Positions 6,667 through 14,799 of a stretch of DNA of 21,320 bases are shown here, piece by piece. The position numbers and the translations under genes were made by a program. This DNA comes from an uncultured Clostridia bacterium (GTDB taxonomy: Bacteria; Bacillota; Clostridia; Christensenellales; Aristaeellaceae): positions 1-21,320 of the forward strand of contig CALNAU010000099.1 in the NCBI GenBank assembly GCA_937874275.1, given 5' to 3'. Under the pieces are notes generated by a model. That model saw only the letters and a program-made list of their open reading frames with translations, had not been told where the DNA came from and did not search any database. Positions within the stretch are counted from its first letter, which is position 1. Every line of letters begins with the position of its first letter.

Positions 6667-7663
6667 CTGGGAGCAGCGCCCCCAGGCCCGCTTCCTGCGC
6701 TGGATGCGGGATGGCTACGGCGCGCTGGACGACCAAATTACCACCTCCATCAGCCAGCCGGCCGCCCCCCGCCCGGACCAGGAGGCCATGGAAGCGCACG
6801 ATATTTTGGTCGGCACACACCGCCATGAGCGCGAGCTGGCGCTGGACCGCCTGGCCCACTACGACCTGCAAAACTGGGCCAACACCCGTGGCCGCAAGGT
6901 GCTGGGCCGCCTGTACGCGGTGCTGGCGCTGCTGCTGGGCCTCATCCTGATTTACTTCCTGCTCAACACCGTGGCCTTCATGCCGCGCTTTGCCTCGGCC
7001 GATGTGCCCGCCAACAACGAGGTCATCGCCCGTTATGTGGAGAAGGGGCTGGAGGAGACCGGGGCCATCAACATTGTAGCCGGCATGATTCTGGACTACC
7101 GTGCCTTTGACACCCTGGGCGAGAGCACGGTGCTGTTTGTGGCGGCCTGCGCGGTGCTGATTTTGCTGCGTATCGACCTGGACGACCACGGCCAGCCCAT
7201 GCAGCAGCTGATTGCCGAGGAATCGGACGACCGCCACTACGAACCCAAGAACGACCGCATCCTGCAGGGCAGCGCCATGGTGCTGACGCCCATCATTTTG
7301 CTGTTTGGCATCTACGTGCTATTCAACGGGCACCTGGGGCCGGGCGGCGGGTTCTCGGGCGGGGCCATTTTGTCCAGCGGGCTCATCCTCTACCTCAACG
7401 CCTTCGGGTTCCAGAAGGCGGGCCGCTTCTTCACGTACAAGATTTTTATGTGGGTCAGTTTCTTCTCGCTGGGCTTCTATGGGGTGGCCAAGGCCTACTC
7501 CTTCTACATGGGGGCCAACGGCCTGCACAGCGGCATCCCCCTGGGCACGCCGGGCGCCATTTTGTCCAGCGGGCTCATCATGCCGCTCAACATCGCCGTC
7601 GGCCTGGTGGTTGCCTGCACGATGTATATCTTTTACGCCCTGTTCCGCAAGGGCGGGCTGTGA
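6647..7663 (+). CDS. mrpB: MbhE-MrpB fusion with a cytoplasmic N-terminal extension
   Basis: The 338-residue protein joins two subunits. Residues about 84-176 form the MbhE domain (last part of MrpA) with two helices and the signature NIVAGMILDYRAFDTLGES (142-160). Residues about 203-334 form the MrpB/MnhB domain with ILQGSAMVLTPIILLFGIY and the glycine-rich NGHLGPGGGFSGGAI (227-241). Ahead of both is an unusual hydrophilic stretch, residues 1-83, with HDILVGTHRHERELALDRLA (51-70), which has no counterpart I recognise. ATG 6647 has AAAGGAG (6631-6637) nine bases upstream, so the extension is probably real. Mrp fusions of A and B are known in other bacteria (PhaAB), but MbhE-MrpB without the rest of MrpA is less usual. 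The gene order matches MbhE then MbhF. Confidence 0.87.
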   Translation: MSKRRSDWEQRPQARFLRWMRDGYGALDDQITTSISQPAAPRPDQEAMEAHDILVGTHRHERELALDRLAHYDLQNWANTRGRKVLGRLYAVLALLLGLILIYFLLNTVAFMPRFASADVPANNEVIARYVEKGLEETGAINIVAGMILDYRAFDTLGESTVLFVAACAVLILLRIDLDDHGQPMQQLIAEESDDRHYEPKNDRILQGSAMVLTPIILLFGIYVLFNGHLGPGGGFSGGAILSSGLILYLNAFGFQKAGRFFTYKIFMWVSFFSLGFYGVAKAYSFYMGANGLHSGIPLGTPGAILSSGLIMPLNIAVGLVVACTMYIFYALFRKGGL

Positions 7664-7674
7664 GGGGGATGGAT

Positions 7675-8052
7675 ATGTGGCAAGCGCTATATGACAACCT
7701 GGAGCAGACGGTCGCCGTCATCCTCTTTGGCATCGGCTTTACCATTTTGCTGCTGCAACGAAACCTGATTCGCAAAATCATCGGCCTGAACATCATGAGC
7801 ACGGCCACCTACCTGTTTCTGGCGTCCATGGGCTACATTGAGGGGCGCAAGGCCCCCATCGTGACCGACGGGGTGACCGACCTGGCCGCCTACATCAACC
7901 CCATTCCCGCGGGGCTGGTGCTGACGGGCATTGTGGTGTCGGTCAGCTTTACGGGCATCATGCTGGCGCTGACCGTCCGCCTGTACCGCCGCTACCGCAC
8001 GCTGGACATTGACCAGATTGCGCTGCTGGCCAAGGGGGAGGACATGGCATGA
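7675..8052 (+). CDS. mrpC: MrpC, NuoK-like antiporter subunit C
   Basis: MrpC is homologous to complex I subunit NuoK and corresponds to MbhG. The 125-residue protein has three helices and the typical segments GLNIMSTATYLF and INPIPAGLVLTGIVVSVS. Two starts compete: ATG 7669 and ATG 7675, two codons apart. The ribosome binding site GAGGGGG (7662-7668) touches the first ATG with no spacing and is 6 bases before the second, so 7675 is preferred. It follows the fusion gene after 11 bases and overlaps the next gene by 4 bases (ATGA). Confidence 0.92.
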   Translation: MWQALYDNLEQTVAVILFGIGFTILLLQRNLIRKIIGLNIMSTATYLFLASMGYIEGRKAPIVTDGVTDLAAYINPIPAGLVLTGIVVSVSFTGIMLALTVRLYRRYRTLDIDQIALLAKGEDMA

Positions 8053-9545
8053 CGCTGGCGCGCAACTTCCCCTTCTTCAGCATTCTGGTTTGCCTGGTGG
8101 GCAGCGTGGTGACATCGGTGCTCAAGCCGCGCGCGGCCAAAGCGCTGACCATCATCATCGCGGGCGTGGTATTGGTGCTCAGCGCCTTCACGCTGCGCTA
8201 CGCCCTGGCGCTGGAGTCGGCCGAGCCCTTCATGATGGGCCACTTCCCCGCCCCCTGGGGCAACGAGCTGCGCATCGGCCGCCTGGAGGCGCTGATGGCG
8301 ACCGGAATATCCGCGGTGCTGTTTATCACCCTGGTGGCTGGCTTCTACCACATGCCGGCCTTTGTCAGCGAAAAGAAGCTGGGCCTGTACTGCATCATGG
8401 TGGATCTGGCGATGTGCGCCATTCTGGTGATGCTCTATACCAACGACCTGTTCACCGCCTATGTGTTCATCGAAATCATGACCATCGCCTCCTGCGCGCT
8501 GGTGATTGTGCGCCAGAACGGGCACACGCTGGTGGCCGCCACCCGCTACATGATCATGAACCTGCTGGCCTCGGGCCTGGTGCTGCTGGGCATCTCCATG
8601 CTGTACGGCATCACCGGCCACCTGCTGATGGAGCCGCTGGGCCGCGCGGTACGCCACATTGTAGAAACCGGTCAGTACATGGAGCCGCTAACGGTGGTCA
8701 TCGCCCTGATTACGGCAGGGTTAGCCATCAAGAGCGCGATGTTTCCCTTCCACGCGTGGGCGCCGGATACCTACGCCTTCGCGCCGCCCATGTCCAGCGC
8801 CATTTTGTCCGGCTTGATTGGCAAGGCGTACATCTTCCTGCTGATTAAGTTTTTCTACCGCGTCATCGGGCTGGATGTGATTGTGGGCACCAATGTGGAC
8901 AGCGTGCTGTTTGTCTGCGGCGTGTCGGGCATGCTGATGGGCTCGGTGCTGGCCATCAGCCAGCGGGATATCCGCCGGATGGTCGCCTATTCCTCGGTCT
9001 CCCAGATTGGCTACATCTACATGGGGCTGGGCATGGGCACCGAAGCCGGCGTGGCTGCGGCGCTGTTTCAGATGCTGGCCCACGCGGCCGCCAAGTCGCT
9101 GCTGTTTTTGTCCACCAACGAGCTGGTCAGCGTGTCGGGCGACCGCAAGCGCTTCCACTACCTGCATGGCGCCGGCTACCGCAACCCGGTGGCGGGCGTG
9201 GTGTTCACCGTAAGCGCCATGAGCCTGGTGGGCATCCCCTTCACGGGCGGCTTTATCGCCAAGCTCAACCTGGCGACCGCCGGCATGCCCATGGGCGGCT
9301 GGATGCGGGCACTGGTATTGATTGCCCTGGCCATCAGCACGCTGCTCAACGCCGTGTACTACCTGCACACCGTTGTATCCCTGTACCGCAGAGCGCCTGC
9401 GGAGATTGACTATCCCCCGTCCCACCGCGTACCGCGGCACGCTGCCGCCGCCCTGGTGATTTCGATGCTGTTGACGGTCTACCTTGGCCTGGGCTCGGGC
9501 CCCATCATGCGGGTGATTGAAGCGGGCCTGAAGATGTTTGCCTAA
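8049..9545 (+). CDS. mrpD: MrpD-type antiporter subunit, copy 1 (MbhH position)
   Basis: This 498-residue protein is a 14-helix-type Proton_antipo_M (PF00361) family member, related to NuoL/M/N. The residues needed for ion movement are present: Glu142 in TM5 (FIEIMT), Lys228 in TM7 (AIKSAMFPFHAWAPDTY), Lys259 in TM8, Lys349 in HAAAKSLLF and Lys405 in the broken-helix motif GIPFTGGFIAK. By place in the operon it equals MbhH/MrpD. It overlaps mrpC by 4 bases, with GGGGGAGG upstream. Its FPFHAWAPDTY sequence, rather than the GWLPTAHP form of the next copies, sets it apart from them, so the four copies are not recent duplicates. Confidence 0.92.
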   Translation: MTLARNFPFFSILVCLVGSVVTSVLKPRAAKALTIIIAGVVLVLSAFTLRYALALESAEPFMMGHFPAPWGNELRIGRLEALMATGISAVLFITLVAGFYHMPAFVSEKKLGLYCIMVDLAMCAILVMLYTNDLFTAYVFIEIMTIASCALVIVRQNGHTLVAATRYMIMNLLASGLVLLGISMLYGITGHLLMEPLGRAVRHIVETGQYMEPLTVVIALITAGLAIKSAMFPFHAWAPDTYAFAPPMSSAILSGLIGKAYIFLLIKFFYRVIGLDVIVGTNVDSVLFVCGVSGMLMGSVLAISQRDIRRMVAYSSVSQIGYIYMGLGMGTEAGVAAALFQMLAHAAAKSLLFLSTNELVSVSGDRKRFHYLHGAGYRNPVAGVVFTVSAMSLVGIPFTGGFIAKLNLATAGMPMGGWMRALVLIALAISTLLNAVYYLHTVVSLYRRAPAEIDYPPSHRVPRHAAAALVISMLLTVYLGLGSGPIMRVIEAGLKMFA

Positions 9546-9561
9546 GGAGGAAGCCTTGTTT

Positions 9562-11052
9562 ATGGATGGATTGCTGATGATTGTCTCGGTGCTGCTGCCC
9601 ATCGTGTCGGCGCTGATGCTGATGCGCATGCCCTGGCTGAACGAAACACGCCGCACCCGCTGCACGTTTGTGGGCGCGGTGCTGGTGCTGGAGTGCATCG
9701 TGGTGGCCCTGGTGGCGCTGGAACCCCAGCGCACGGTGGTGCTCTTCAAGATGACCGAGCAGCTGCCCATCGCGCTGCGCTCGGACGGCACCTCGCGGGT
9801 GTTTTCCATCGTAATGGCGCTGATGTGGGCCAACTCCGGCTTCTTCTCTTTCCGCTACATGTCCCACGAGCAGAACGAGCAGAGCTACTACGCCTTCTAC
9901 CTGCTGGCGCTGGGCAGCCTGATGGGGCTGACGCTGTCGGGTACGATGGTCACCATGTACCTGTTCTTTGAGCTGACCACCTTCCTGTCGGTGCCCATGG
10001 TGCTGCACACCCGCACCAAGGAGGCCATCGCCGCCGGCATCAAGTACCTCATCTACTCCATCGCGGGCGCCACCATGGGCCTGCTTGGCATCTTCTTCCT
10101 GACGCCCAACCTGGGCTCCCCCTACTTTGTGGAGGGCGGCACGCTAATGGCCAACGCCCTCAACATTCCGCGGGAGGCGCTGCTGGCCATCATCTTCGTC
10201 ACGCTGGTTGGCTTTGGCACCAAGGCCGGTATGTTTCCCATGCACGGCTGGCTGCCCACCGCCCACCCCGTGGCCCCGGCCCCGGCCAGCGCCGTGCTGT
10301 CGGGCGTGATCACCAAGGCGGGCGTGCTGTGCATCTTCCGCATGCTGTTCTATGTCATCGGGCCGGACTTTATCCGCGGCACCTGGGTACAGACGGCGCT
10401 GCTGAGCTGCGCCACCATCACGGTGTTCATGGGCTCGATGCTGGCGCTGCGCGAGAAGACGCTCAAAAAGCGGCTGGCCTACTCCAGCGTATCGCAGGTG
10501 AGCTACGTGCTGTGCGGCCTGTACCTGCTGGACACCATGGCCTTTGACGGCGCGCTGCTGCAGATTGTGGTGCACGCGCTGACCAAGGACGCGCTGTTCC
10601 TGTGCGCGGGCGCCATCATCTTCACCACCGGCATCACCCAGGTGGACGAGATGCACGGCCTGGGCAAGCACATGCCCTGGACGATGTGGCTGTTCACCAT
10701 CTGCTCCATCTCGCTGATTGGCATCCCGCCGCTGGGCGGCTTCATCGCCAAGTGGTACATCGCCGAAGGCGCGCTGTCAAGCGCCGTGCCGGTAGCGCTG
10801 TTCAACTGGCTGGTGCCCACAGTATTGCTGATTTCCGCCCTGCTGACGGCCGGCTACCTGCTGCCGCCCAGCATCACGGCGTTCTTTGACCTGCGCACCG
10901 ATGGCGAGTGCAAGATTCCCCAGGTGCGCGCCAAGCCCACCATGCTGATGGTGGTGCCCATTCTGCTGCTGACGGTGGCCATTGTTGTCATCGGCATCAA
11001 CCCCAGCCCCATGATTGATGCCTTCAACCGCCTGGCCGCCTCCCTGTTTTGA
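9562..11052 (+). CDS. MrpD/NuoM-like antiporter subunit, copy 2
   Basis: The protein has 496 residues and the same fold as copy 1. Key residues are Glu137 (YLFFELTTF, the same number as the essential glutamate of Bacillus MrpD), Lys221 (GTKAGMFPMHGWLPTAHP), Lys252, Lys342 (HALTKDALF) and Lys397 (PPLGGFIAK). Start choice is uncertain: AAGGAGG (9544-9550) lies 11 bases before ATG 9562 but only 5 before an in-frame TTG at 9556, so two extra residues may be present. The gap to copy 1 is 16 bases. It is most like an additional proton or sodium channel of one complex; an equivalent in complex I would be NuoM or NuoN. Confidence 0.88.
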   Translation: MDGLLMIVSVLLPIVSALMLMRMPWLNETRRTRCTFVGAVLVLECIVVALVALEPQRTVVLFKMTEQLPIALRSDGTSRVFSIVMALMWANSGFFSFRYMSHEQNEQSYYAFYLLALGSLMGLTLSGTMVTMYLFFELTTFLSVPMVLHTRTKEAIAAGIKYLIYSIAGATMGLLGIFFLTPNLGSPYFVEGGTLMANALNIPREALLAIIFVTLVGFGTKAGMFPMHGWLPTAHPVAPAPASAVLSGVITKAGVLCIFRMLFYVIGPDFIRGTWVQTALLSCATITVFMGSMLALREKTLKKRLAYSSVSQVSYVLCGLYLLDTMAFDGALLQIVVHALTKDALFLCAGAIIFTTGITQVDEMHGLGKHMPWTMWLFTICSISLIGIPPLGGFIAKWYIAEGALSSAVPVALFNWLVPTVLLISALLTAGYLLPPSITAFFDLRTDGECKIPQVRAKPTMLMVVPILLLTVAIVVIGINPSPMIDAFNRLAASLF

Positions 11053-11073
11053 TGCCGCTGTGAGAGGACGCGT

Positions 11074-12528
11074 ATGATGCTGGCCGTTTCCATTGCGCTG
11101 CCATTGCTGGCCGGCGCGCTGCTGCCCGTCTTCCGCTGGAAGAGGCCCGCGGCGCGCAACGCCTACGTGCTGTTGATGACGGTGCTGACCTCGCTGCTGC
11201 TGGGATGGGCGCTGACCCAGCCCGCCAACGGCGCGGTGGACCTGCTGCGCTTCACCGACCGGCTGACCCTGTCCCTGCGCGCGGATGGCCTGGGCCGCCT
11301 GTTCGCGGTGCTGGTGGCCGTGCTGTGGCCGCTGACCACCCTGTACGCGGTGGAATACATGCAGGAGCACCCCAAGCAGGACAGCTTCTTCGCCTTCTTT
11401 CTGATGAGCTATGGGGTAACGCTGGGCATCGCGCTGAGCGCCAACCTGTTGACCCTGTACCTGTTCTACGAGATGCTGAGCCTGTCCACCCTGCCCCTGG
11501 TCATGCATGGCAGCAGCGGCGTCTCGGTCCACGCGGGCCTCAAGTACCTGTACTACTCGCTGGGCGGCGCGGCATTTGCCTTCATCGGCCTGGTATACCT
11601 GGTCTATTTCGGCGGCACAACGGACTTTGTGTTTGGCGGCCTGTTCACCCACGTGGGTATTCAGCACACTGCCCAGCTGCGCCTGGGGTATCTGCTGTGC
11701 TTCCTGGGCTTTGGCGTGAAGGCGGCGCTGTTCCCGCTGCACGGCTGGCTGCCCACGGCGTCGGTCGCGCCCACACCGGTGACGGCGCTGCTGCACGCGG
11801 TGGCGGTGGTCAAATCCGGCGTGTTCGCCATCCTGCGCATCACCTACTACAGCTTCGGCGCGGCGCTATTGCAGGGCAGCTATGCCCAACATATCCCGCT
11901 GGCGCTCACTGCCTTCACCATTGTATTCGGCTGCGCCATGGCGCTTCGTGAGCACCATCTCAAGCGCCGCCTGGCCTATTCCACGGTGTCCAACCTCAGC
12001 TACATCCTGTTTGGCGCGCTGCTGCTGACGCCGCAGGGCTACGCCGCCGGGCTGATGCACCTGGTGTTCCACTCGCTGATGAAAATCACGCTGTTCCTGG
12101 CGGCGGGCGTATACGTGGTGAAAGCCCGGGCCGAGGACGTGCGCGATTTGCGCGGGCTGGGCCGCAACATGGGCCTCACCTCCGGCGTATTCGTGCTGGG
12201 CAGCCTGGCGATGACGGGCATCCCGCCGCTGATTGGCTTTATCAGCAAGTGGTCACTGGGTGAGGCCGCCGTATTGCTGGGCGGCACGCTGCCGGTGGCG
12301 GGCGTGGTGGCGCTGCTGATCAGCGCCATCCTCACGGGCATTTACCTGTTGGTGCCGTCCTTCACGCTGTATACCGCCCGCCGGGCGGACGGCGCGCCGG
12401 AGCCTGCGCCGCTTGGCCTGCCCATGCGGGCTACATTGGGCGTGCTGGCGGCCGGAGTGCTGGTGCTCAGCTTTTACAGCCAGCCGCTGCTGGACTACCT
12501 GACGCGCATCGCGTCCGGCCTGGTATAA
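11074..12528 (+). CDS. MrpD/NuoM-like antiporter subunit, copy 3
   Basis: This 484-residue protein is another full-length Proton_antipo_M member. It has Glu133 (LYLFYEMLSLS), Lys216 (GVKAALFPLHGWLPTAS), Lys247 (AVVKSG), Lys337 (HSLMKITLF) and Lys392 (PPLIGFISKW), the same number as the TM12 lysine of Bacillus MrpD. Its TM7 segment reads WLPTASVAPTPVTALLHAVAVVKSG, which is closest to the HyfB/NuoL-M style with an added histidine (His241) next to the TM8 lysine. GAGAGGA lies 5 bases before ATG 11074; a second ATG follows at once. Gaps are 21 bases before and 15 after. It is intact and probably contributes its own ion path. Confidence 0.88.
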   Translation: MMLAVSIALPLLAGALLPVFRWKRPAARNAYVLLMTVLTSLLLGWALTQPANGAVDLLRFTDRLTLSLRADGLGRLFAVLVAVLWPLTTLYAVEYMQEHPKQDSFFAFFLMSYGVTLGIALSANLLTLYLFYEMLSLSTLPLVMHGSSGVSVHAGLKYLYYSLGGAAFAFIGLVYLVYFGGTTDFVFGGLFTHVGIQHTAQLRLGYLLCFLGFGVKAALFPLHGWLPTASVAPTPVTALLHAVAVVKSGVFAILRITYYSFGAALLQGSYAQHIPLALTAFTIVFGCAMALREHHLKRRLAYSTVSNLSYILFGALLLTPQGYAAGLMHLVFHSLMKITLFLAAGVYVVKARAEDVRDLRGLGRNMGLTSGVFVLGSLAMTGIPPLIGFISKWSLGEAAVLLGGTLPVAGVVALLISAILTGIYLLVPSFTLYTARRADGAPEPAPLGLPMRATLGVLAAGVLVLSFYSQPLLDYLTRIASGLV

Positions 12529-12543
12529 GGGGGGGTGGCGCTG

Positions 12544-14730
12544 ATGGACTTCCTGCCTGTGCTGATGGTGGCGCTGCCCTTCCTGGCGGCCATCCCCTGC
12601 TGGGCATTGGGCCGCAAAAAGGCGGTCTGGGGCTATATCATCCTAATTGCCGTGACGGTGCTGGAGACAGCGGCCGCGCTGTGGCTGCTGCTGGATGGCC
12701 GCACGCTGGCGATGGCCTTCCCCCGCGTGATGGGCCTGGGCATCAGCCTGAAGGCCGACGGCTTCCGCGCGCTGTACGCGGCGGTGGCCAGCTTCATGTG
12801 GATGATGACCTCGCTGTTCACCCCGGCCTACATGGCCCACGGCCACAGCCGGGCGCGCTACTGCTTCTTCACGCTGCTGACCATGGGGGCCACCATTGGC
12901 GTCTTCCTGTCCGATGACCTGATTGGCGCCTTCATGTTCTTTGAAATCATGAGCTTCACCAGCTACTGCTGGGTGGCGCACGAGCAGACGCCCGGCGCCC
13001 TGCGCGCGGCGCAGACGTACCTGGCCATCGCGGTGCTGGGCGGCATGGCCATGCTGATGGGCCTGATGATGCTGTACCAGCGGGTGGGCAGCCTGGCCTT
13101 TGACAGCCTGGCGCACCTGGCCCACACGCCGGGCGATGCCTCGCTCTACTTGCCAGGCGCCTTGATACTGGCCGGCTTTGGCGCCAAGGCCGGCATGTTC
13201 CCCCTGCATGTATGGCTGCCCAAGGCACACCCGGTAGCCCCTGCGCCCGCCAGCGCCCTACTGTCCGGCGTGCTGACCAAGGTGGGCATCTTCGGCATTC
13301 TGGTCATTTCCTCCCGCCTGTTCTTTGGCGACGTGCTGTGGGGCAATGTGCTGCTGGTGCTGGGGCTGATCAACATGTTCCTAGGTGCCTTGCTGGCGCT
13401 GTTCTCCACCGACCTCAAGCGCACGCTGGCCTGCTCCTCCATGAGCCAGATTGGCTTCATCCTGTTTGGCATCGCCATGCAAAGCCTGCTGGGCGAGCAC
13501 AACGCGCTGGCCGCCCAGGGCACGGTGCTGCACATGCTCAACCACAGCCTCATCAAGCTATGCCTGTTTATGGCGGCGGGCGTGATTTACATCAACCTGC
13601 ACCAGCTCAACCTCAACGACATTCGCGGCTTTGGCCGCAAGCGCTGGGGCCTGATGACGTGTTTCTTGGTGGGGGCAGCATCTATCAGCGGCATCCCGAT
13701 GTTCAGCGGGTATGCCTCCAAGACCCTGCTGCATGAGAGCATTGTGGAATATATCGTCCACCTGCAGCACCTGGGCGAAAGCGCCCTGTGGTATCAGCTG
13801 GCCGAGTGGGTGTTCATCATCACCGGCGGCATCACCTTCTGCTACATGCTCAAGCTGTTCATTGCCATCTTTGTGGAGAAGCACCCCACCCGGCAGGAGG
13901 CGTTCGACCGCATGGGCCGCGCCATGAGCGCGCTGCCGGCGCTGGCGCTGGGCGGCTCGGCGCTGCTGCTGTTTGTATTGGGCCTGCGGCCGGAGGATAC
14001 CCTGGCGCCGCTTGCCAACCGCACGCTGGACTTTATGCACGCCCATGCGCCTGAGCACGCGGTGGTGTTCCTGGCGCCTGTCAACCTGATTGGCGGGGCC
14101 AAGTCCCTCATCATCGGCATCGCGCTCTACCTGCTGGTGGTGCGCCGCTGGCTGATGGGCAAGGCCGAGGATGGCCGCCCCTACCTCAACCGCTGGCCCC
14201 AGCGGCTGGACCTGGAGGAGAGCCTGTACCGCCCGCTGGTCAGCGGCATCACCCGGCTGGGCATCGCGCTGTGCACACCGCTTGATAAGCTGGTGGACGG
14301 CTTCCTCGGCCCTTTTGCATGGGGTGCCTTCGCTTTATTGGCGCGCGCTTTGGGCGCCGTTGAGGTCCTGTTCCGCCCGCTGTATGAGACAGCCACCTTC
14401 ATTGCCCGTACCTTTGAGGTGCTGGTAGATGGGGTGTCTATGCTGCTGGTGCGCACGGTGCTGCGTCCTGTGAAGGGCCCTGCGGGCCCGCCGCCTGTGG
14501 GCAACCGGCTAACCTACGCCCTTGGCCGGGCAGCCGACCGCATCACGCTGGGCGCGCGCCGCCTGTTCGGCCGCGTGGGGCAGCCAGCGCCCAGCTACAG
14601 CTACCTGTTCGCCAGCCTGTGGCACACCATACAGGATAACAGCCGCCGCATCCTGCGCACGCTGTCCTTCAGCCTGATCTTGTTCGCGCTGGGGTTTGTG
14701 CTGTTGCTGGCGTATCTGCTGACCAGATAG
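12544..14730 (+). CDS. NuoL/MrpA-like antiporter subunit, copy 4, with C-terminal arm
   Basis: The protein has 728 residues. Residues 1 to about 535 are the Proton_antipo core with Glu134 (FMFFEIMSFTS), Lys215 (GAKAGMFPLHVWLPKAHP), Lys246, Lys338 (HSLIKLCLF) and Lys393 (YASKT). About 190 more residues follow: a charged stretch (540-560), long amphipathic segments (560-705) and a last membrane helix (707-725). This layout recalls the lateral helix plus final helix of NuoL and MrpA, which brace neighbouring subunits. It is therefore the best candidate for the distal, MrpA-N-terminal-like subunit, whose C-terminal domains are the separate MbhD and MbhE genes upstream. ATG 12544 was preferred to GTG 12535, since the AAGGGGGGG site abuts the GTG but is well spaced for the ATG. 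Confidence 0.87.
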   Translation: MDFLPVLMVALPFLAAIPCWALGRKKAVWGYIILIAVTVLETAAALWLLLDGRTLAMAFPRVMGLGISLKADGFRALYAAVASFMWMMTSLFTPAYMAHGHSRARYCFFTLLTMGATIGVFLSDDLIGAFMFFEIMSFTSYCWVAHEQTPGALRAAQTYLAIAVLGGMAMLMGLMMLYQRVGSLAFDSLAHLAHTPGDASLYLPGALILAGFGAKAGMFPLHVWLPKAHPVAPAPASALLSGVLTKVGIFGILVISSRLFFGDVLWGNVLLVLGLINMFLGALLALFSTDLKRTLACSSMSQIGFILFGIAMQSLLGEHNALAAQGTVLHMLNHSLIKLCLFMAAGVIYINLHQLNLNDIRGFGRKRWGLMTCFLVGAASISGIPMFSGYASKTLLHESIVEYIVHLQHLGESALWYQLAEWVFIITGGITFCYMLKLFIAIFVEKHPTRQEAFDRMGRAMSALPALALGGSALLLFVLGLRPEDTLAPLANRTLDFMHAHAPEHAVVFLAPVNLIGGAKSLIIGIALYLLVVRRWLMGKAEDGRPYLNRWPQRLDLEESLYRPLVSGITRLGIALCTPLDKLVDGFLGPFAWGAFALLARALGAVEVLFRPLYETATFIARTFEVLVDGVSMLLVRTVLRPVKGPAGPPPVGNRLTYALGRAADRITLGARRLFGRVGQPAPSYSYLFASLWHTIQDNSRRILRTLSFSLILFALGFVLLLAYLLTR

Positions 14731-14748
14731 TTTCATCGATTTGTTAAA

Positions 14749-14784
14749 GGCCTGCCCGCGTCTTGCGGACAGGCCATTTTTGTT
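14749..14784 (+). terminator. Intrinsic terminator of the Mrp operon, perhaps bidirectional
   Basis: Stem halves GGCCTGCCCGC (14749-14759) and GCGGACAGGCC (14765-14775) pair except for one C/A mismatch, with a 5-base loop, followed by TTTTTGTTT. It sits between two convergent genes, 18 bases after the last mrp stop and 25 bases from the end of the minus-strand gltS. On the minus strand the hairpin is followed by TTTAACAAAT, a weaker tract, so it may also serve that side. Confidence 0.88.
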
Positions 14785-14799
14785 TCTGGAAAGTATGAA

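Noticed and set aside
8721..9833. Minus-strand open frame of 370 codons across two antiporter genes
   Set aside because: It crosses the junction of two well-supported + strand genes and has shadow-type composition.
5740..14730. Reading the four NuoL/M/N-like genes as part of respiratory complex I
   Set aside because: There are no NuoA, B, C, D, H, I or J genes in the window, and the flanking subunits are Mrp-specific (E, F, G, B).
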